Shown piece after piece: positions 11,988 to 22,911 of a DNA stretch of 64,000 nt. How positions within the stretch are numbered: position 1 is the stretch's first letter; the number at the start of each line of letters is the position of its first letter. The stretch comes from Panonychus citri (taxonomy: Eukaryota > Arthropoda > Arachnida > Trombidiformes > Tetranychidae): NCBI RefSeq assembly GCF_014898815.1, contig NW_026515500.1:682001-746000 (forward strand). Reading direction: 5' to 3'. Below the pieces are notes generated by a model. The model was given only the letters and a program-made list of their open reading frames with translations, had not been told where the DNA came from and ran no database searches. A program made the translations under genes and the position numbers.

Positions 11988-14922
11988 TTAATTAGATTGT
12001 TCTGTTGAAAGTTTATGAGTAGTTGATGATGTTGGTGTTGGTACTGTTTTCGTTTGATTAGAACTGTTCTGACTTTGTAATCGAACCAATCGACGAGCTT
12101 CTTTCCATTTAATGTACTCTTGTTGGTAGGGTTTCAATGGAATGACAAAAGTACTAATATCATCGATTGTCGCTGGTTCCTCATTGTGAGTTCTCCAACT
12201 TCCATTTTCTTTGGATTTGCCCCTCGAGTGCATAACTAAATCCTGAGCCGCTGATATGTACCGATACTTGAAACGTTGAGGGTCATTGGCGGGGAAATGA
12301 TCTAACGACTTTTGAACGATCTCAGCGGCCTTTTCATTAGTGGTAACATCCCAAAGTCCATCGGTTCCCATGATAAGTACATCACTATCACTTAAATTAG
12401 CCGTTTCAAGATCAAGCCATTTAACCTGAAGAAAGGAAATCAAGATTAATCAATCAAATTGCTACCAAACAATCAATAAATTTACCTCTGGTTGTGGTGT
12501 AAGAAAAGGCTTAATATAAATGTCGCTACTCGCTGCTCTTAATTCATGATCGCCGAACCCACGAGTAACACCGATTGTTGCTGCAACTCGACTCTGATTA
12601 TAAAGATAAAAATTGAATAGAAAAATTTGATTAATCACAATGAACAATTAAAATTAATCATGTTAAACTTACTCTTTTCCCTTCACCATAGATTAAAGGG
12701 AATTTTAAATCCTCAGGCTTCACTGTTTTATATGCCCTTTGATGGATGAAAAATGTTAAAATTGATTCAGTTGAAGATTAAATCTTGTATTCAACAATTA
12801 ACAATCAACAATTAACACTTACCACCCAGTCATGAAAGCATCTCTGTAAAGTAATTCTTTGCCAATATCTTTTCTCATTGGACGTCTGATAAATTCTAGA
12901 TGAGTGAAATCATTTCCAAGGAAATCAGGTCGTAATAATCCCTAAGAGATGAAACAAATCAGCAATTTAAATTGTGATTAATCAGTTGTTTTTTCATTGC
13001 AAGTAACAAATTAACTGTTCGAACAACAATTTACCAAGTATTTGATTCTTGTTCTCTCTGAGGCTGGAGTAAAATCAAAAGACATCGGTATCACTTCACC
13101 ATTTTTATGAACAATTGCCCTGTAAAAGAAAGTAAAATAAATAAATTGAATTAGCTAATCATTGATAATGAAGATAAAACAAATAATTAATTGTAATCAA
13201 CTTACCGACTATCACCAGCATTGGAAACATATAATTTACCAAGAATAAAAATTGCCACTAACGCTGTACAACCGCCACGCATGTAATAGGTAATTTTATC
13301 TCTCTCAATTTCTTGGTCCTAAAGAAAAGTTAATTGTTGAGATGAAAGGAATAAATTGGAATGAAATCAAATTAGCGATAAATTTAACATTCTCTCTCTC
13401 TCACTCACCATGTCCCAAAATGCTTTCTCAAGAGCTCCAGTAATCAGATTGTCAACTGAAATAGTTTTATCTTTAACTGGATCATGGACTGAAAAGTAAG
13501 TGTCTGGATGAAATTTGGGTTGATAGATGACACCTTTGGTGTTTTCTTTAACATTTTTACTGTTATTCTCGTTATTATCGTTGGGACAATTTTCCTCTGA
13601 ATTATCTTCGATTCCAAAGGTGATCAATAGATCAGCTATACTTGAAAGATTCTCATGAACTATTTTATGAAGTCTATTGGCAGCAGCAACCGCGACATCA
13701 GAACCAGCGTGTCCATCAAATATACCAAAATAAACATATGGAAGTGAATCTTCAACCTTATCCGTTGATGATGAAGATGAGGCAGTGGTGGTGGTGGGAT
13801 TAATTGTGGAAACAATGGAATGAGTAATTGTCTCATTTGCTGTTGTTGAGGTAGGTGAAAAAGGTAAGGGGGTTGTGGGTGACAACAAATCATCCGCTGA
13901 TCTATTCCAGTTGAGAGGCACTTTATTTAAAACACTGGAATCAACAATTGGTAAGGTTATCGACTCTTCATTTGTTGATTTAACAGCTTCACCATTTTCA
14001 GGATGATGAGAATTGGATGACGATGTAATAGTTTCATTGGAACAAGAAATAACAGCATCTTCTCCGACATCTTGATTACCACCTTCATCAGTTTTACCTT
14101 TTTCTTTTTCTTTTCCTTCTTCATTACTGTTTTTCTCAGCATCTGTTGAATTTTTAACATGATCATCAGGGTTTTCATTATGTTTACTACCAGCACCTTT
14201 ATCGTTATCAATACTGTCTGTTACAGTGACACCGAGTTTGCCGGAAACATTGGCTTGTTGTCCTGGTGGGGGAACATATTTTGACATCATTCGAGTTGGA
14301 CATATATTAACTCGTTTAACGGTGACCATGTCAGCGATTTTATTTTGAATATCCGATGAAATTACAGCTCGCAACAGTCCTTTATGAATTGCAGCTTGAT
14401 CCTCATTACGTTGACTTTTACCTGCATTGATAGCTCTTGGGAGAGAGAGAGGAAAGCAATTCAAATTAAAAAGGGGTACAAATGAAAAGTAATTAATCAA
14501 GGGAAGGTGTTATGAAAGAGAAGATGATATTGGTCAGGTAAAAAGAATAGAAAAAAAATGAATTCTACTCACTCGGCATAACCAGAGTTCCATGAGAGCT
14601 TAGCAATATCTCGAGGAACAATGATTGGCCTTATTATTTGATCAGCTGAAACTTGAATTTCATCGTCGGTATTTAATTGAAGAAACTGAGGTCGAGAATA
14701 TTTATATTTATAAGAAACATAACCTTTAGAAATACGTTTTAGATTAGAAGGTAAAGCGAAAATGGGCTTCGGTCCATGGGCTGTTCCACCAGTAGAATCA
14801 GCAGACAAGCGAGAAGATCCACTTGCAGCATATGGAGAATCACCAGTCACTCCAATAGGATCTAATTGTCCACCGAGATTATCAACAGCGTTAATAAAAG
14901 CGCCTTTAATTTTATTAAACAT
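11988..14922 (-). CDS. PPM1H: PPM-family (PP2C) Ser/Thr phosphatase, PPM1H/J/M type
   Basis: Eight exons on the minus strand: 14573-14922, 13409-14435, 13206-13318, 13035-13119, 12823-12941, 12673-12736, 12486-12593, 11988-12425. Joined length is 2304 bases, 767 residues, with no frame break. PPM enzymes are metal-dependent Ser/Thr phosphatases. Visible PPM signatures in order: INAGKSQRNEDQ, FGIFDGHAGSD, MRGGCTALVA, NAGDSR, ATIGVTRGFGDHEL, GTDGLWDV and DDISTFVIPL, which supply the metal-binding aspartates. The PPM1H subgroup is indicated by YSRPQFLQLN-like and SGYAE N-terminal motifs and by FLGNDFTHLEF. An acidic, Ser/Thr/Asn-rich insert of about 180 residues sits between the NEDQ and FDGHAG motifs, making the protein longer than the 514-residue human PPM1H. 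PPM1J or PPM1M orthology is possible; the gene symbol denotes the subgroup. Confidence 0.93.
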
Positions 14923-16462
14923 TATACTATGTGATTTGTGATAATAAAGATCTAAAATAAATAGAAAACATTAACAACAAAGACAATAAAGAAAAGAAAA
15001 CAAAAAGTGACACAATTAACCAACAGTAAATTTATAGTTGAATAGAAAACCAGTGAAAATAATAAGAAAACTATGGAATATTCCAATTGGTGATTAGAGA
15101 GAAGTTGTTAGAATGGAATATAAATTGACATTAATTAGATAAATTAAACAATTAAACGATGAAAATAAACTACAATTAGATTGAAAATCAAGACATTAAC
15201 AAAAATAAATGAAAGAAACAAAATCATTTCAAAAGAATTGAAATGTTCCCCTGGCGGCCAATCGAGTAGTAGATTTTTTTTTCATTCTTAATCATTTAAT
15301 TTAGATTTTTTTTATTTTTAATCAATTATGATATAATTACGAAAACATTAAACAATTTAACCACAATCAGTGAACGAAAATAAATCCAGTTAACAAGTTT
15401 GTGTCATCTTTTTCTTATTCTTTTAGCTGTATTACCTTTGGGTTTACTTTTCTCTGAGATTCTAATTTTCCTGATTGTTAATTTCTTTTGGTTAACAATT
15501 AACTTTGGAATATTAATTTAAATTAATCATCAACTTATTTTTCTTTATAATTGTGATGGTCATTTGTTTCAATGGACAAGAAAAAGTGACATTGATCCAG
15601 TTATCTTAATCTATTGAGTTGATTTCTTGCTTAATTCAGATTTTGATTGTTAATTTTTCCTACTGTTTATTATTCAATTGTCTTAATTAATGTTCAATTT
15701 TTCGGGATATTTTTAATTATCATGTATTATCACTGGTCTATTAATGTTGATAATTACAAATTATTGGAGCAAATATTGGATTAGCAATAGTAATCAAGTC
15801 TTTAATTAGAGATTAATGTTTATATATTTGTACATAAGTTAAATTGTAAATTGTTAGTTGATAAAAATAGATTGAGATTGTTGATAATTAAAAGATGATT
15901 AAAATTTATGAGATGAAATTATTAACATAATTAAGGAAAGAGTTTAAGTAAGTTGAATTGAGGAATGAATTTGTTGGAGATTCTTGTAGATTTGCAATCA
16001 CTGATTGTTGAAATTGATTAACTGATTCATCAGCTTCCTTTGGACCTGCAAACAGCAATTAATAAATAGAAAAGAAATCAAATTAATTTAATTTGGCAAT
16101 TAAACAGATTAACAAGTGAATCAATTTTTCTTTTCCTACTAATTATTATTACGATAATATTTTTTGTTATATTTCTAAACAAAGAGATCGTAAATTGTAG
16201 GTTAATTGTTATCGTTTGTTTGATAACAATCAACTGATTAATTGGATTGAAAGAAAGTCGATCGATAGACAATTTAGATTAATTTGTTTGAACAATGTAA
16301 TTATTATCATTCGGATACAACAAAGTCAATTTGAAGATAAAATAAATTGTTATGATTTTCATGAGATCTATGATTACCATTGGTAAATCGTTATACAAAT
16401 ACAAAGTGTTATTATCGTTCAATTAACTGATTCAAATCTAATCAAGTTGTACAATTTAAATA
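14923..16462. other. Intergenic AT-rich region
   Basis: Upstream of the phosphatase start, a minus-strand TATTTTAG at about 14953 could be the acceptor of a 5' leader intron. The remainder is AT-rich and includes the 3' flank of the NAPE-PLD gene. A short open stretch on the minus strand around 15930-16045, preceded by TTTGCAG, looks faintly exon-like but I could not attach it to either gene. Confidence 0.4.
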
Positions 16463-19103
16463 CTAGCCTAAGGGGAAAACTTTGCTTTCTCCATGTTTCA
16501 TGGCGATGAATTCAGAGTTGGATAAATTGAGCTTTTCCAGAGTGGAGGCGAGTTTAAGAGGAGGATCCAAGAAGAACTGAGAAAAGAGAAACAAATTGTA
16601 AAAGATTAACACTCAAGATGATTTAATTAATCAGCGAAATGAGTTGATCGTTCTTACCTCGAATGCGAGTGCAAATGTACCCCAATGAATGGCAACTGAT
16701 GATTTCGCTCTTAAGTCTTGATGTATTAGAACCGCTTCTTCGGGATCAACATGTTGAGCTTTCATGAACCATCTTGGCTCATAAGCGCCTATTGGTATGG
16801 CCGCAACGGTAAATGGTCCATAAACTTGGCCGATCTCTTTGAAAACTGGACAATAACCAGTGTCACCGGTGAAGAAAAATCGTTGACTTGGTCCAATAAA
16901 TGTCCACGAACCCCAGAGAGTTGAGAAATCATCGGTGATTCCCGTTTGGACCAATGTTGAGCGGGAGTAAACGCAATCGTAATCGATTTGTTATAACAAG
17001 TCTCATCCCACCAGTCCATTTCGATAGCGTGTTTGATTCCCAAAGAATTGAACCAACTTTTCAAACCCATGGGAACATACCAGGAAAGTGATGTTCCATA
17101 TCTTTCATTTAGTTTATTAATTGAGTTTACGTCTAAATGATCATAATGATTGTGTGAGATGACAACAGCATCTAAAGATTTGGGTAAATCATTTATACTA
17201 CAGGCTGGATCACGATAACGTCGCGGACCAAAATATTGACTTGGACTCGCACGAGAGCTGAAAATTGGATCTGTCATCACAGTGAAACCATCAAACTGAG
17301 CGATTAACGTTGAATGGCCTATCCAAGTGATTCGAACACCATCAGATGGACTTTCTTCAGAAAACTCCGGCTTCTGAATAGGTAACACTTTATCTAATTC
17401 CTAAAACAATTGAAGATAATCAGATATAAATAATCGTAATCAAGAAAATCAACAATACGAACCTTTTGATTTGGAATAGCACTATTGTCTCGAGCCATGC
17501 TGAACCTCATCAAACTTGTAATTCTGAATGAATTTTCGTTCCAAGTCTCCCATGGATTCTTGTACCTTCCATCAATTTTAACCGATTTGGTTACTTGTTT
17601 CTCTGGATTATCTCTAACAATTGAACTCGGACAATCATCTGATACACTTCGAGTAACCTTTTTACTAACTTCCATTGATGTAAGATTCAACTGGGATGAA
17701 ATGGATGATGGAGTTTGTAAATCACGAGAAATAATCAAATTAAAAGAAACTGGAACAGGAATCGATTGTTGTTGTAAAGGTGAACCAATTAAACCTCTTA
17801 AAGGACTCAGAACAGTTTTTTGTTGTTGTTGTTGTTGATTGTTCACAGGTAAGGTTATCACTGATTCTCTGTAAACAGGATGATTACTGAAAATTGTGAC
17901 AGAATCATCAACATCCTGTGGTTCAAGATATAATCCAGATTGCAATGATTTAATGACACGCCTCAATCCTCCATGATTGTCATCTTTGGGTAGATGGACT
18001 TGATTGTTATTTGAATGGTCGTTATCCTTTGCAACAGGTTTAATTACAATCAACGGTGAACCTGTTTGACCAACAGCCAATAGCCCCTAGAATATAATAG
18101 CAATTAGAGAAATAGGAATTAGATTAAACTGCTTATCAAGTGATTAGAATGATCAATGGCAAAAGAGACGATTAATCTGAGTAATGATTATTTGATTGTT
18201 GCTTAGGAATAAAAGTTAATTCATAGAAAAGAAAACAAAATTTTAAATGAGATTTTCACTTAATTATTATAATATAAAGTATAGAAAAAAAAATCATTTG
18301 ATATTCTCATTGAAAATTAATATTATCAAATCATCTTTACCTTTAATTTATATCATGAACTTGGAACTGAATTTAAACAATAATATCCTGACACAGAATA
18401 ATATTGATTATGTTATTATTTTCACATTGATCAAGGTTAATTGTAGGGATATAGATTGAGAGAGTTAACAATTTGATGATCAGTTTGATTATCAAGAGAA
18501 AACAAAATCCATAGCAAAGAGCAATCTCTAAGTAAAGATAATTGTTCACTCTTGTTATTATTATTTAGAGATTATAAGTAAAAGTAAACACAGTTAATCA
18601 ATGAGAAAAGAGAAACAATTAACTAATTTTACCTTAAATGATCTTTTCCATGCGAAAAAATTATCAATTAATAAATTAAAACGAGACCAGAAAGATAATA
18701 ACATTGAGAGGAAAAAAATTAAACACAAGACAAAATTTCTAGAAAATTAAACTAAATCACTGGATTAATTTCAACGTCAATTAATTGCCATGGAGTTTCA
18801 TTGACAACTCATTGATTGGAATTATCGTTAATTCATCTCAAGACAATTAATCAAACTGAATTAACGATCAATTTTTAGTCATTAATCGTCGGAAGGAAAA
18901 ATCAACAAATGTAAACACATTGGAAATAAACTCGCGCCTCCAACTATTTCCGTCCATTGGCGGTTAAAATGAATTAAGAGTTAATTAGTTGATTAGAAGA
19001 TGGAACAATTAGTTGATTAGATTTGCGAAGAATTAAAATTTACTCTTACCTGGGCTGAGATTGAAGTTAATTGGATCAATAAAATTAAAAGTTTCACTTT
19101 CAT
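16463..19103 (-). CDS. NAPEPLD: N-acyl-phosphatidylethanolamine phospholipase D-like hydrolase with signal peptide (one apparent frame break)
   Basis: Exons on the minus strand: 19050-19103, 17463-18086, 16658-17400, 16463-16576. The metallo-beta-lactamase-fold enzyme releases N-acylethanolamines from N-acyl-phosphatidylethanolamines. Seen: ITWIGHSTLIAQFDGF, the zinc-binding SHNHYDHLD, TGDTGYCP, AIPIGAYEPRWFMK, QHVDPEEAV and HWGTFALAFE, all typical of NAPE-PLD, with a KHGES ending. The first exon encodes MKVKLLILLIQLTSISAQ, a likely signal peptide, joined in phase to a roughly 200-residue low-complexity N-terminal extension not found in the 393-residue human enzyme. The frame breaks at a G run (16941-16943 on the + strand) between the TPAQHWSK and GSWTFIG motifs. 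One extra base gives exactly the family spacing there and a total of 511 codons. A sequencing deletion is more likely than a pseudogene because everything else is intact. Confidence 0.92.
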
Positions 19104-20314
19104 TATGAGAAGATGAATTTGACTTTCTGGAGATTGACAATTAAAAGATGATCAGTTGATTATAAATTCACTGATTGTTATGGTTACAATTAAACTCTCA
19201 TTGGACAATCAAACTGAATTAGTTGGTAAGTTGAACAATCAAATAATCAAAAGGTAAATTCAGTTAATAATAATAATCATGTTTTCACTGGTTAAAGATG
19301 TTAATCATTGGAGGGACAATTGCAAAGTAAATTGTCAACAATCAGTAAATCAATTTAATTTGAAGAATCAGTTTTTTTACAGTTAATTGTTTTGTTTTCA
19401 TTAAATAACATTTCAAAATTACAATAATCAAGGTTAATATTTGTGAGGTTTTTTTTTGTCAATCAACTCGGTTAAAGTTAATTGTTAGTCAAATAATAAC
19501 CAATTAAATTGCTCGAATCGTTCAATTGTGATTTACAATTAAATTAATCATCACTTCCTAATTGCATTTTCAACATTAATTAATTGAAGGTTAAAACCCT
19601 TACTGATGGCAGAATTAAATTAAACAAGAAATTAGGTTAATCAAAGGACTTACTAGTTAATTGTGATTGAAATATTATCATGTCTTTGAACAATTAAAAT
19701 TAATTACATTGGTTTTAAGTTTCCTTTGAATTGGTTTTAATTTCATTCATAGTTAATTTGATTGTGAATAAAATTTGATTAATTAGAAATCAATTATTAA
19801 TCAATTGATAAACTTTCTTGATTATCCTTTGACCTTAAGGTTTCACAAGGTAATCGTTAATTGTTAGACACTTGGGTGACAATTAATAAATTTTAACAAT
19901 TAATTAACGTAAATTAAGTTTACTCAATCATGAATAATGTGAATGATTAAAAAAAACGGTTCATTGATCAGTTTGATTGGGGAAGAAAAAGTTTTTTATT
20001 GTAAACACAATTAACTGATTAAAATTATTTACAAGATTGAATTGCAAGCAAACATTGATCTTAATTATTGATATAAATTGATATAAATTGATATAAATTG
20101 TTAATCATCTAGTTTAATACACTTGATACAATTTCATCTTGAATGGTCGTTGATTATATCAGAAGTTAATTGTATGATTCAATTAAATTACAATCAAATC
20201 TAACTAGAGTAGATTAAAGAAAAGAAATTAAATTAGAATCAATTCTCATGTAGCTTGAATTTTGAAAGAAAAAATGAAATCAACTCAAAGTAGAAAGTAG
20301 TTTGAGTTTTATTT
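19104..20314. other. Intergenic AT-rich DNA upstream of NAPE-PLD and left of the Maverick
   Basis: No ORF or RNA gene is supported. A short direct repeat of the 10-mer GATATAAATT occurs three times at about 20069-20100. The NAPE-PLD promoter should lie near the start of this region, but no clear element was recognised. Confidence 0.45.
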
Positions 20315-20434
20315 GCATTTCTGGCCCAACATTTCTGGCCCAATAGGAATTTTAACCCACCGAAGTGGGCCAGAAATTCCTATTGGGCCAAAGATGCCAA
20401 TTGGGCCAGAAATGCAAGTGGGCCAGAGAAGGGC
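20315..20434 (+). repeat. Left inverted end of the Maverick, itself a palindrome
   Basis: Contains repeated TTTCTGGCCCAA and its reverse complement TTGGGCCAGAAA, folding around AACCCACCGAAGTGGGCC at about 20354-20371. This asymmetric centre appears in reverse complement in the right end, so the two copies are in inverted orientation. The outer side is shorter than on the right: the expected partner of the inner GGCCAGAGAAGGGC is missing. The alternative is two independent insertions of a foldback element. Confidence 0.7.
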
Positions 20435-20709
20435 TGTTTATGAAATATCTTGATTTCATGAAGGAGGTGCTATTTCTATGTGAAATGATGAGAATACCTA
20501 ACTAAATGTAATTGAATTAGTTAATTAAATTAGCTCCTCCTTTTCTTATACAAAGAGATAAATGTGTATTATATGAAGGAGGAGTAGATAGTGGTGATTG
20601 GCGAAAAGTTTTCCACGCCTACTTTTTTATCATATAAAACCTGGTGTGGAAAGAGATGTTTGGTCAGTTTACATTCGATGTAATTATCTATTAAGATAAT
20701 CTCGAAGAC
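20435..20709 (+). promoter_or_regulatory. Leader and promoter region of the IAP-like gene
   Basis: Between the left end repeat and the first element gene. A TATAAAA box lies at 20633-20639, 71 bases before the start codon at 20710. Nothing else was recognised. Confidence 0.5.
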
Positions 20710-22142
20710 ATGAATAATCAAAATAGCAACGAAGATGTTACAAGTGATCAACATGCCAGTGAAGAGGCAATTGTTCAGTTCCGTCAGATGCTGCAAGATT
20801 ATATCTCCGCAGGTAATCTTCAATCAATGTTTGATCAAATCCATATTCTTCTCTGTAAGAACAACAGAGTGATCAAAGAATGGATTGAGATGACAACAGC
20901 GAGTCATGCTATTCAATCCGATGATGATTCAAATTTAGTTCAGGATCGAACTATTAATGGTGAATCGGCTTCGAATACATTACGAACAACAATCCGTGAA
21001 TTTATCAGGTCCAACTTACCTGAAGGACTACAACTTAATGTGCGTCTAACCCGAAATACACAATTTGGTTTAGGAGAAATGATCCTTGATAATAATAATC
21101 AAGTTCAAGCTTTCATTCCTTTTGAAACAAATAGAGCAGAAGTTGATACTGATCTGAGCAGTATTGATTCATACGCAAGTATATATACAGATAGTAGTGA
21201 TACTATTGCTTCATCTGAGTTCGATAACCCTAATATTGTCTCTGAAATTTCTATGATTAATACTGTGAGTGACTCAGGTGATATAAATCATCAAGATAAT
21301 CGTGTAGATATTATTCCTGTTCCCTTACCACCTGACTATCAAACATCTCAAAGCATGCAGCTTGATGAGGGAGAAATTCAGCCACCTGCTGATAGCCTTG
21401 AAAACTACGACAAGTTTATTGCGACAATTTATACACATGGAAGTAATTTCTTCAAACTTATACGAACGCGAGATGAATATGAAAAGTACATTTTTCCACG
21501 TTTATGCTTCATCCCTTCAAACCCTAGTTACTATCTTTACAGAAGATTGCAAATGGCATGGAGCAACAAGTATGCGTTCCATTACAAAAGTAAACCTGCT
21601 ATAAAGAAAATGGTTAAAATAGATGATCGTGTTTTATCATTCAGAGGACATATCGATTATTCCCAGATAAGTCGAAGGAAACTAGCGGAAGCGGGATTCT
21701 TCAGTTATGGTAAGTAACACATTTATTATACATTCTTAAAGGATATAATAAATGTATGTCTACTTGCATAGGTGAACACGACACTGTTACTTGTTACTTT
21801 TGCGCTGGCACAATATCACATTGGCTCCCTGGAGATGATCCTTGGTCCATTCATGCACATTTTTTCCCTGAATGTATGTTTGTTTATATTAAACGAGGTA
21901 AACATTTCATAGATGCCCAAAGAAATGACATTAAACTAATATCCAACTATGAAATGCCCAAAGCTGTTACGGAGGATACGAGTAAATATGAATGTAAAAT
22001 ATGTTTATCAGCTGAGATTGGAGTAGTATTCAGACCATGTGAACATATGATCACTTGTTATGAATGTGCTCCAAATTTTGAAACTTGTCCTTGGTGTAAA
22101 GTACAAATACAAGACTTTGTAAGAATTGTAATACCAACGTAA
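20710..22142 (+). CDS. BIR-RING protein, inhibitor-of-apoptosis (IAP)-like, carried by the Maverick
   Basis: Two exons, 20710-21709 and 21772-22142, separated by a 62-base intron with a GTAAGT donor and a TTGCATAG acceptor. The predicted product is 456 residues. The first 300 residues are acidic and Ser/Asn-rich with no recognised domain. A BIR domain follows at about 310-385: ISRRKLAEAGFF, then the zinc-binding CYFC, the WLPGDDPW motif and the H/C pair in HAHFFPEC. A C-terminal C3HC4 RING at about 410-450 runs from CKICLS through PCEH to CPWC. IAPs bind caspases or their activators and ubiquitinate partners. A role in blocking death of the host cell is inferred from homology and from viral precedents. 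The intron lies inside the BIR domain and may point to capture of a host gene. The zinc ligands are all present, so it looks intact. Confidence 0.88.
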
Positions 22143-22258
22143 ATTGGGATTAAAATTAAATTACTATTACTAAATATAATCTTTTATTTCCGCCCTTATT
22201 TATAATTTACGCGTTTCGGTTAAATACTCATTTGTTTATTAACTTTACTACAGTCAAG

Positions 22259-22378
22259 ATGATTTGTTATCCAACTATTCTTATGTGTATTTTGATCCTC
22301 GTAATTTTTGTTTGTTATTATTACTACTATCTACTTCTGAGTAAAAGTATCCCCAAACAATTGAAAGTTGCTATATGA
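22259..22378 (+). CDS. Candidate 39-residue single-pass membrane micro-protein
   Basis: A short reading frame too small for standard ORF calling. It starts with MICYPTILM, continues with about 17 strongly hydrophobic and aromatic residues (LILVIFVCYYYYYLLL) and ends with a short basic tail. Its TGA overlaps the ATG of the next gene as ATGA (22375-22378), the same junction type seen at 26098-26101. A TATAAT-like box lies at 22201-22206. No homologue is recognised. The overlap and composition argue for a real gene, but so short a frame could arise by chance. Confidence 0.4.
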   Translation: MICYPTILMCILILVIFVCYYYYYLLLSKSIPKQLKVAI

Positions 22379-22857
22379 TGATTGAAATAACAAACATGGT
22401 TTCTTTGTGGGATTTCGGTAAACGACTATCATTGAACATCGATAATTCGAAACGGAAGAAACGTTTCAATGCAGAAGTAAAATACAGTAAACATGGTTGT
22501 TTCTTACTATTTGCTAGTGGTAAATGTGTGGCGACAGGATTCAAATCATTTAAAAGGATGTATCAAGATATGACTATCACTTTCGAGGACCCACCTAGAT
22601 TTGTTAAACTTTATCTGATAACAGCCAAAACAAAACTTCCGTTTAGATTCGATTTTATAAAGATGACAAAAAATCATAAAAACACCTCATTTGAACCAGA
22701 GTTATATCCAGCTTTGTATTGGCGAGATGGGAAGATCTGTATATGCTGTTACGATAATGGATCTATTGTTATTACTGGTGCCACCTGCATCGGTCGCATG
22801 AAAACTGTCCTCAAAAATTTTTATGAGGTAGCAAGAAAGTATAAAAGGATAGTCTGA
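22375..22857 (+). CDS. TATA-binding-protein-like protein (two-repeat TBP fold), Maverick-borne
   Basis: 160 residues, close to the about 180-residue TBP core. TBP is a saddle of two imperfect repeats that binds TATA DNA in the minor groove. Here repeat 1 has RFNAEV and LLFASGKCVATG; repeat 2 has FEPELYPALYWR and CCYDNGSIVITGA. These match the core TBP patterns KRFAAV / FASGKMVxTGA and YEPELFPGL / FVSGKxVLTGA. The four DNA-kinking phenylalanines of TBP correspond to F31, F46, Y111 and Y126, so repeat 2 carries conservative Phe-to-Tyr changes. The paired motifs are exactly 80 residues apart in both cases (about 91 in cellular TBP), and the loops are shorter. The C-terminus (LKNFYEVARKYKRI) resembles the last TBP helix. 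The assignment is by motif reading only. Whether it binds TATA boxes, replaces host TBP or antagonises it is unknown. Confidence 0.75.
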   Translation: MMIEITNMVSLWDFGKRLSLNIDNSKRKKRFNAEVKYSKHGCFLLFASGKCVATGFKSFKRMYQDMTITFEDPPRFVKLYLITAKTKLPFRFDFIKMTKNHKNTSFEPELYPALYWRDGKICICCYDNGSIVITGATCIGRMKTVLKNFYEVARKYKRIV

Positions 22858-22911
22858 TCCATAAATATTCTCATTCTTATCTTGTAATCAAGTTAATCAA
22901 CATATAACAAA

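Noticed and set aside
15930..16045. Exon-like minus-strand stretch after TTTGCAG
   Set aside because: NAPE-PLD already ends properly at 16463 and no upstream donor in phase was found, so it is not supported as a gene.
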